Shown one piece after another: positions 34,168 through 38,045 of a DNA stretch of 38,045 nucleotides. The notes under the pieces are model-generated. The model searched no databases and was not told where the DNA came from. It worked only from the letters and a program-made list of their open reading frames with translations. Position numbers and translations under genes: made by a program. How positions within the stretch are numbered: the stretch's first letter is position 1; every line of letters begins with the position of its first letter. The stretch is taken from the NCBI GenBank assembly GCA_017399145.1, contig JAFQEG010000038.1, positions 1 to 38,045 of the forward strand. Reading direction: 5' to 3'. Source of the DNA: Clostridia bacterium (GTDB taxonomy: Bacteria; Bacillota; Clostridia; Oscillospirales; CAG-272).

Positions 34168-35493
34168 ATGACTACTCCTATAATTGATTTTATTAAAGAC
34201 TACCAAGAAAAAAATCCACTTCGCCTTCACGTCCCTGGACATAAGGGCAAGGGCTTTTTAGGTGTTGAGTCTTGGGATATTACTGAAATAAATGGTGCTG
34301 ACTCACTATATTTTGCAAATGGAATAATAAAGGAAAGCGAAAATAACGCAAGCGCTATTTTTGAAAGCCAAGCAACCTTTTATTCCTGTGAGGGGTCCTC
34401 TCTTTGCATTCGAGCTATGCTTTATATGGCAATGAAATGCAAAAGAAAGAGTCAAGGTAACTACGTTTTCGCTACTCGAAATGCCCATTCTTCATTTATT
34501 ACAAGTGCCTCACTTCTAGGCTTTGATGTTATGTGGCTTTTTGGCAGGGATAGCTATCTAAGTGTTGATTTAAGTGATGAAAGCTTGGAAAAAGCCTTGG
34601 AGAGTGTAGATATTTTGCCCTTTGCACTATATGTGACAAGTCCAGATTATCTAGGAAATACCCTTGATATTTCCTCACTTGCAAGGGTGTGCCATAAATA
34701 CGGAATACTATTAATTGTAGATAATGCCCATGGTGCGTATCTTAAATTCTTGACCCCATCAAGACACCCTCTTGACCTAGGGGCTGACCTTTGCTGTGAC
34801 TCTGCCCATAAGACTCTGCCCACCTTAACAGGCTGTGCCTATCTGCACGTTTCCAAGAGTGCACCAAAAGAATTAGCCGACTATGGCAAGGAAGCGCTTC
34901 GCCTTTTTGGCTCAACTAGTCCCTCTTATTTAATGCTTGCATCACTTGATAATGCAAATTCTTATCTAACAGAGGATTATAGGTCCCGTCTTGATAGTCT
35001 TTGCACCCGTGTTAGTAGCCTTAAAAATCGCCTAAGAGGTCGAGGAATTGACGTTTTGGAAAACGAGCCTCTTAAAATCACCATAAAGCCAAAATCAATT
35101 GGCTACACAGGAATACAGCTAGGTAGCCTACTAGAAAGTAATTCAATAATACCTGAGTTTTACGACAAGGATTACCTTGTTTTAATGGTTAGTTGCGAGG
35201 CGGACTGTCTAGATACCCTTGAAGGTGTGCTTACAGCCACCGAGAAAAGAGAGCCAATTTTAGACACTCCCCCACAAATTTTGCCACCAAAAAAGGTATT
35301 CTCTATACGAGACTCCCTTTTCAAGGCTGGTCAGGTGCTACCTCTTGATAGGTGCCTTGGCCGTGTGCTTTGTGTTGGCGCTATCTCTTGTCCCCCTGCG
35401 GTTTCTTTAATCGTATGTGGCGAGGAAATAAACGAAAGTGTAATTGATGCTTGCAAATACTACGGAATCAATACCCTTAACGTGGTAAAATAA
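34168..35493 (+). CDS. Orn/Lys/Arg decarboxylase family PLP protein
   Basis: A 441-residue fold-type I PLP enzyme of the prokaryotic Orn/Lys/Arg decarboxylase family (YaaO-like). RLHVPGHKGKGF (19-30) is the family's N-terminal signature. D185 in VDNAHGA would contact the ring nitrogen, and K215 in DSAHKTLPTLTG is the Schiff-base lysine. The usual Glu of VDEAHG is Asn here. At 441 residues it is shorter than typical members of about 480, with a compact C-terminal domain. Likely a basic amino-acid decarboxylase giving a polyamine, but the substrate cannot be assigned. AAAGGGG precedes the ATG; it may be partly expressed by read-through from the SCIFF operon. Confidence 0.85.
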   Translation: MTTPIIDFIKDYQEKNPLRLHVPGHKGKGFLGVESWDITEINGADSLYFANGIIKESENNASAIFESQATFYSCEGSSLCIRAMLYMAMKCKRKSQGNYVFATRNAHSSFITSASLLGFDVMWLFGRDSYLSVDLSDESLEKALESVDILPFALYVTSPDYLGNTLDISSLARVCHKYGILLIVDNAHGAYLKFLTPSRHPLDLGADLCCDSAHKTLPTLTGCAYLHVSKSAPKELADYGKEALRLFGSTSPSYLMLASLDNANSYLTEDYRSRLDSLCTRVSSLKNRLRGRGIDVLENEPLKITIKPKSIGYTGIQLGSLLESNSIIPEFYDKDYLVLMVSCEADCLDTLEGVLTATEKREPILDTPPQILPPKKVFSIRDSLFKAGQVLPLDRCLGRVLCVGAISCPPAVSLIVCGEEINESVIDACKYYGINTLNVVK

Positions 35494-35495
35494 GG

Positions 35496-35522
35496 AAACG
35501 GAGAATTCATTCTCCGTTTTTT
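35496..35522 (+). terminator. Intrinsic terminator after the decarboxylase gene
   Basis: AACGGAGAAT (35497-35506) pairs with ATTCTCCGTT (35509-35518), and the stem runs directly into six T. It starts a few bases after the stop codon. Confidence 0.88.
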
Positions 35523-35532
35523 CATTTTGGGG

Positions 35533-35561
35533 TTGTATTTATCATTTTTGTTTGATATAAT
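35533..35561 (+). promoter_or_regulatory. Promoter of the DUF1538/P-II operon
   Basis: TTGTAT (35533-35538), 17 bases, TATAAT (35556-35561). The ATG lies 37 bases further, with AGGAGG at 35587-35592. Confidence 0.75.
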
Positions 35562-35598
35562 ATATACAATTGTGTATTAAATTAAAAGGAGGAACAAA

Positions 35599-37227
35599 AT
35601 GAAGGCTTTGAAAAATATTTTTCGCACCTTTAGTGGCTCAATGAGTGAGTCGTTACAGTCTGTTTTGCCTATCTGTGGAATAGTACTACTTCTTTCTATC
35701 TCACTTTCACCCATAATGCCCGGCGTTATGGTTATGTTTCTTCTTGGAGCCTTGTTAATTATCGCTGGTATGAGCATATTTACTATCGGTTCAAATATTT
35801 CAATGGAGCCTCTTGGCGACGGCATCGGTGTTTTGATTGGCAAGTCAAAGAAAAGGGTCTTGCCTGTGCTTATCTGCTTTTTGCTAGGCTTTCTTATCAC
35901 TATTGCCGAGCCTGATTTAACTGTGCTTGCCGAAAAGGTTGACGGAGTTGACAACTGGATTTTAATCGGTCTTGTAGCAATTGGTGTTGGCGCCTTCTTA
36001 GCCCTTGCCTTGATAAGAACAAGACGTAGCATTCCCCTTGCAAAAATCCTAGTTCCCCTTTACTTAATTGCACTTTTACTTGCCTGTGTGCCCTATGCTT
36101 GCGTGGTTTTAGCAAGACTAACAGGTCAAGAATGGCTTACAACCATTGGCTCAATTGAGTTTATTCCAACTGCCTTTGACTCCGGTGGAGTTACAACAGG
36201 TCCTATCACAGTACCATTTATAATGGCACTTGGTGCAGGTCTTGCCTCAATGCGTAAGGATAAGCGCTCTGCCGAGGATAGCTTCGGTCTTGTTGCCCTT
36301 TGCTCAATAGGTCCTATTATTTCCGTTTTAATCCTTAGCCTTATTAAGGGCCCATCTGCCACCGAGGACGCAGGTACGCCTATCACCTACGATATAAACA
36401 CGCAAGAGGCATTTTTAAGATTTCTTGACCCTGAAGGTGGTATTGTTAAGTACATAAAGGAAGTAAGCATGGCATTCTTACCTATCGTTGCTATGTTTGT
36501 TGTCTTTCAGCTTATCTTCAGAAGATTTAACAAAAATCAGGTTGCAAGAATTTGCGTCGGCTTTGTTTATACATACATTGGTCTTGTACTCTTCTTAACA
36601 GGTGCAAACGTTGGCTTTATGCCTGCCGGCGAGCTTATCGGTAGCACACTAGCCTCAACTAGCTACAAGTGGGTGCTTATCCCTATTGGTATGATTCTTG
36701 GCTATTTCGTAGTATCTGCCGAGCCGGCTGTACACTCTCTTAAAAAGCAGGTTGAAGAGGTAACAAACGGCGCTATCTCTCAAAGGTCAATCGGTATTGC
36801 TCTTTCCGTGGGTGTTGCAGTTTCCGTTGGCGTTGCAATGCTAAGAGTTTTAACAGGTATTGCAATCTTGCCAATTCTTATAGTTGGCTACACAGTTCCG
36901 TTGGTAATTACCTATTTCGTACCCCCAATTTATACCGGTATCGCATTCGACTCTGGTGGAGTTGCAAGTGGTCCTATGGCTACTACCTTTATTCTTCCCT
37001 TTGCAATCGGTGCGTGTCAAGCTATGGGTGGTAACGTGCTTACCGATGCATTCGGTGTCGTTGCTATGATTGCTATGACTCCTCTTATTACAATTCAAGT
37101 CCTTGGCTTGATTGGTAAAACTAAGAGAGATAAGAAAATGCGTCAAATCCATAGCGAGCTTGGTCAAATCAGCGATGGTATCGTTTATTATGATGAAGTG
37201 GAGGTAAAGGCACATGGCAAGAAATGA
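35599..37227 (+). CDS. DUF1538 family membrane protein with two repeats
   Basis: A 542-residue integral membrane protein made of two homologous halves. Each half has an EP-containing helix end (AEPDLTVLAE near 103-112; AEPAVHSL in the second half) and a FDSGGVxxGP motif (193-202 and 450-459) in a helix break, followed by a glycine-rich helix and a region with D(S/A)FG. This is the DUF1538 pattern. Members are presumed transporters but the substrate is unknown. The gene overlaps the downstream P-II-like gene by 14 bases, and in such pairs the P-II-like protein probably gates the membrane partner, as GlnK does with AmtB. The promoter and a strong AGGAGG lie just upstream. Confidence 0.9.
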   Translation: MKALKNIFRTFSGSMSESLQSVLPICGIVLLLSISLSPIMPGVMVMFLLGALLIIAGMSIFTIGSNISMEPLGDGIGVLIGKSKKRVLPVLICFLLGFLITIAEPDLTVLAEKVDGVDNWILIGLVAIGVGAFLALALIRTRRSIPLAKILVPLYLIALLLACVPYACVVLARLTGQEWLTTIGSIEFIPTAFDSGGVTTGPITVPFIMALGAGLASMRKDKRSAEDSFGLVALCSIGPIISVLILSLIKGPSATEDAGTPITYDINTQEAFLRFLDPEGGIVKYIKEVSMAFLPIVAMFVVFQLIFRRFNKNQVARICVGFVYTYIGLVLFLTGANVGFMPAGELIGSTLASTSYKWVLIPIGMILGYFVVSAEPAVHSLKKQVEEVTNGAISQRSIGIALSVGVAVSVGVAMLRVLTGIAILPILIVGYTVPLVITYFVPPIYTGIAFDSGGVASGPMATTFILPFAIGACQAMGGNVLTDAFGVVAMIAMTPLITIQVLGLIGKTKRDKKMRQIHSELGQISDGIVYYDEVEVKAHGKK

Positions 37228-37885
37228 TGACAGAATTGTAATGCTTCTTTCCATTATTCAACGTGGTAAGGGTGCAAAATATATCAAAATGCTAAAGGAA
37301 AGCAGTGTACCTCTACACTATCAATGCGTAGGGTCAGGTACTGCATCCTCGGAAATGATGGATATTTTAGGTCTCGGAAGCAGTGACAAGGACATCTTGC
37401 TTAGCTTTACAACCTATAATACAGTTGTTGGTCTTAGCGAGGAGTTAGGCAAGCTAGTTGGCGCAAATATGGGCTTTAACGGTCTTGCAATGGTAATTTC
37501 AACCTCTGCCTTTAGCAGAATTTCGGCAGAAATAATCAAGAGAAACAGTAAACAAGAAAAACAGGAGGGCAAAATGAGTAGCGAATATAAGTACAGTCTA
37601 ATTCTAATATCTGTAAACCGTGGCTTTACCGATGCAGTAATGCAAACGGCAAAAAAGGCAGGCGCAACCGGTGGTACAGTAATCAAGGCACGTCTTGCCG
37701 AGGCACACGAGATTGAGGCTTACGCAAACGAGAAGCTAAACGAGGAAAAAGAAATCGTAACAATTCTTGCCCCCGACAGTGTAAGAAATCAAATCCTTGA
37801 GGACGTAAACGCCGAATTTGGACTAAAGTCCGAAGCACAAGGCACAGTATTTTCCGTACCAGTTGATAAGGTGTTTAAGATATAA
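37214..37885 (+). CDS. Double-domain P-II-like signalling protein
   Basis: A 223-residue soluble protein that appears to contain two ferredoxin-like P-II-type units in tandem (about 8-100 and 125-223). Each opens with a beta strand, VMLLSIIQRGKG and YSLILISVNRGF respectively. A charged linker (KRNSKQEKQEGKMSSEYK, 109-126) joins them. Canonical P-II proteins are about 112 residues; the T-loop tyrosine region is not obvious in either half. It overlaps the DUF1538 gene by 14 bases, so it is translationally coupled and likely regulates that protein by binding a nucleotide or metabolite. The ligand is unknown. Confidence 0.85.
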   Translation: MARNDDRIVMLLSIIQRGKGAKYIKMLKESSVPLHYQCVGSGTASSEMMDILGLGSSDKDILLSFTTYNTVVGLSEELGKLVGANMGFNGLAMVISTSAFSRISAEIIKRNSKQEKQEGKMSSEYKYSLILISVNRGFTDAVMQTAKKAGATGGTVIKARLAEAHEIEAYANEKLNEEKEIVTILAPDSVRNQILEDVNAEFGLKSEAQGTVFSVPVDKVFKI

Positions 37886-37954
37886 ATAAAAAAGGACTTC
37901 GAAACTGAAGTGAACCCCAAATAGTTCACAAAAAAATAAAAAGCATGACAAAGA

Positions 37955-37988
37955 ACAGGAAGAGGAAATCACCTTTTCCTGTTTTTTA
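37955..37988 (+). terminator. Intrinsic terminator downstream of the P-II-like gene
   Basis: ACAGGAAGAGG (37955-37965) pairs with CCTTTTCCTGT (37972-37982), with one G-T pair and a six-base loop, followed by six T. It is well formed for plus-strand transcription, although it lies inside the presumed insertion sequence and covers the last codons of its reverse frame. Confidence 0.75.
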
Positions 37989-38045
37989 ATCGAGTTGTAT
38001 TGTAAAAAATCAGCCAATCTTCAACAAGGGATAGAAATTCTTGAA
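37969..38045 (-). CDS. C-terminal end of a transposase-like protein (partial)
   Basis: Only 24 full codons before a TGA are visible. They read QEFLSLVEDWLIFYNT then TRLKNRKR. The VEDWLIFYNTxRLK pattern is like the end of the DDE integrase core of IS3-family OrfB proteins. The rest lies beyond the window. Its last codons coincide with the plus-strand terminator, so part of the resemblance could be chance. Confidence 0.45.
   Translation of the reverse strand, partial: QEFLSLVEDWLIFYNTTRLKNRKR

Larger units (their letters stand above)
37906..38045 (-). mobile_element. Probable end of an IS3-like insertion sequence (partial)
   Basis: Bases 37906-37930 resemble an IS3-type terminal inverted repeat (TGAAGTGAACCCC then AAATAGTTCACA, compare the usual TG..TG.ACCCC pattern). 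About 40 bases inside, an open frame on the minus strand enters from the window edge and ends like an IS3-family transposase. The putative boundary lies 20 bases after the P-II-like stop codon. The other end is outside the window. Confidence 0.45.

Noticed and set aside
1-38045. tRNA or rRNA genes
   Set aside because: No cloverleaf with a GTTCRA-type arm and no rRNA-like stretch was noticed on reading; no gap between protein genes suggested one.

Overview
The window looks like a chromosomal segment of a low-GC, anaerobic member of the Firmicutes, most likely class Clostridia. The main evidence is a SCIFF (six-cysteine) peptide gene beside its radical-SAM/SPASM maturase, a pair that is close to a signature of Clostridia. 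Strong AGGAGG-type ribosome sites and TTGACA-17-TATAAT promoters agree with this. Genus and species cannot be read from the sequence.

Layout. (1) 1-2373, minus strand: the 5' part of a large membrane-anchored, acidic coiled-coil protein that runs off the left edge. (2) 2374-3503: a 1.1-kb gene-free stretch with a promoter, a G-poor/C-rich tract, two families of short tandem repeats and two terminators. (3) 3504-30887, minus strand: a 27-kb, 26-gene capsule/exopolysaccharide operon. It reads from one strong promoter (30921-30949) to one strong terminator (3467-3502). (4) 30960-31437: a terminator plus a direct-repeat element of unknown type. (5) 31438-32344, minus: a membrane-anchored cyclophilin and a 55-residue membrane protein. 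(6) 32439-34153, plus: the SCIFF peptide and its maturase. (7) 34168-35522, plus: a short Orn/Lys/Arg-decarboxylase family protein. (8) 35533-37885, plus: a DUF1538 membrane protein overlapping a double P-II-like protein. (9) 37906-38045: the probable end of an insertion sequence, running off the right edge.

How the capsule genes fit together. An initiating phosphoglycosyl transferase with a PglD-like acetyltransferase and a PglE-like aminotransferase suggests a bacillosamine-type first sugar. Seven glycosyltransferases, an EpsG-type polymerase and a Wzx-type flippase indicate a Wzx/Wzy pathway. Precursor genes supply UDP-glucuronate (ugd), UDP-N-acetyl-L-fucosamine (capE/capF/capG) and a dTDP-6-deoxysugar (rmlA/rmlB/rmlC). 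There is no rmlD; a VioA-like aminotransferase sits in its place, so a dTDP-4-amino sugar is a likely product. No chain-length regulator or tyrosine kinase (Wzz/CpsCD) is present in the window.

The best candidate for an undescribed system is the block 14014-18032. There an SLC13-type carboxylate transporter, two ATP-grasp ligases and a GNAT acetyltransferase are tightly packed, with ATGA overlaps at three of the four junctions from the flippase gene to the transporter gene, beside the amino-sugar genes. My inference is that it imports or makes a carboxylate and attaches it through an amide bond to a capsule sugar. Other notable items are a SCIFF peptide that lacks the known thioether-acceptor threonine and carries a seventh cysteine, an array of four small hairpins with compensating base changes, and a patchwork-identical tandem pair of glycosyltransferases.
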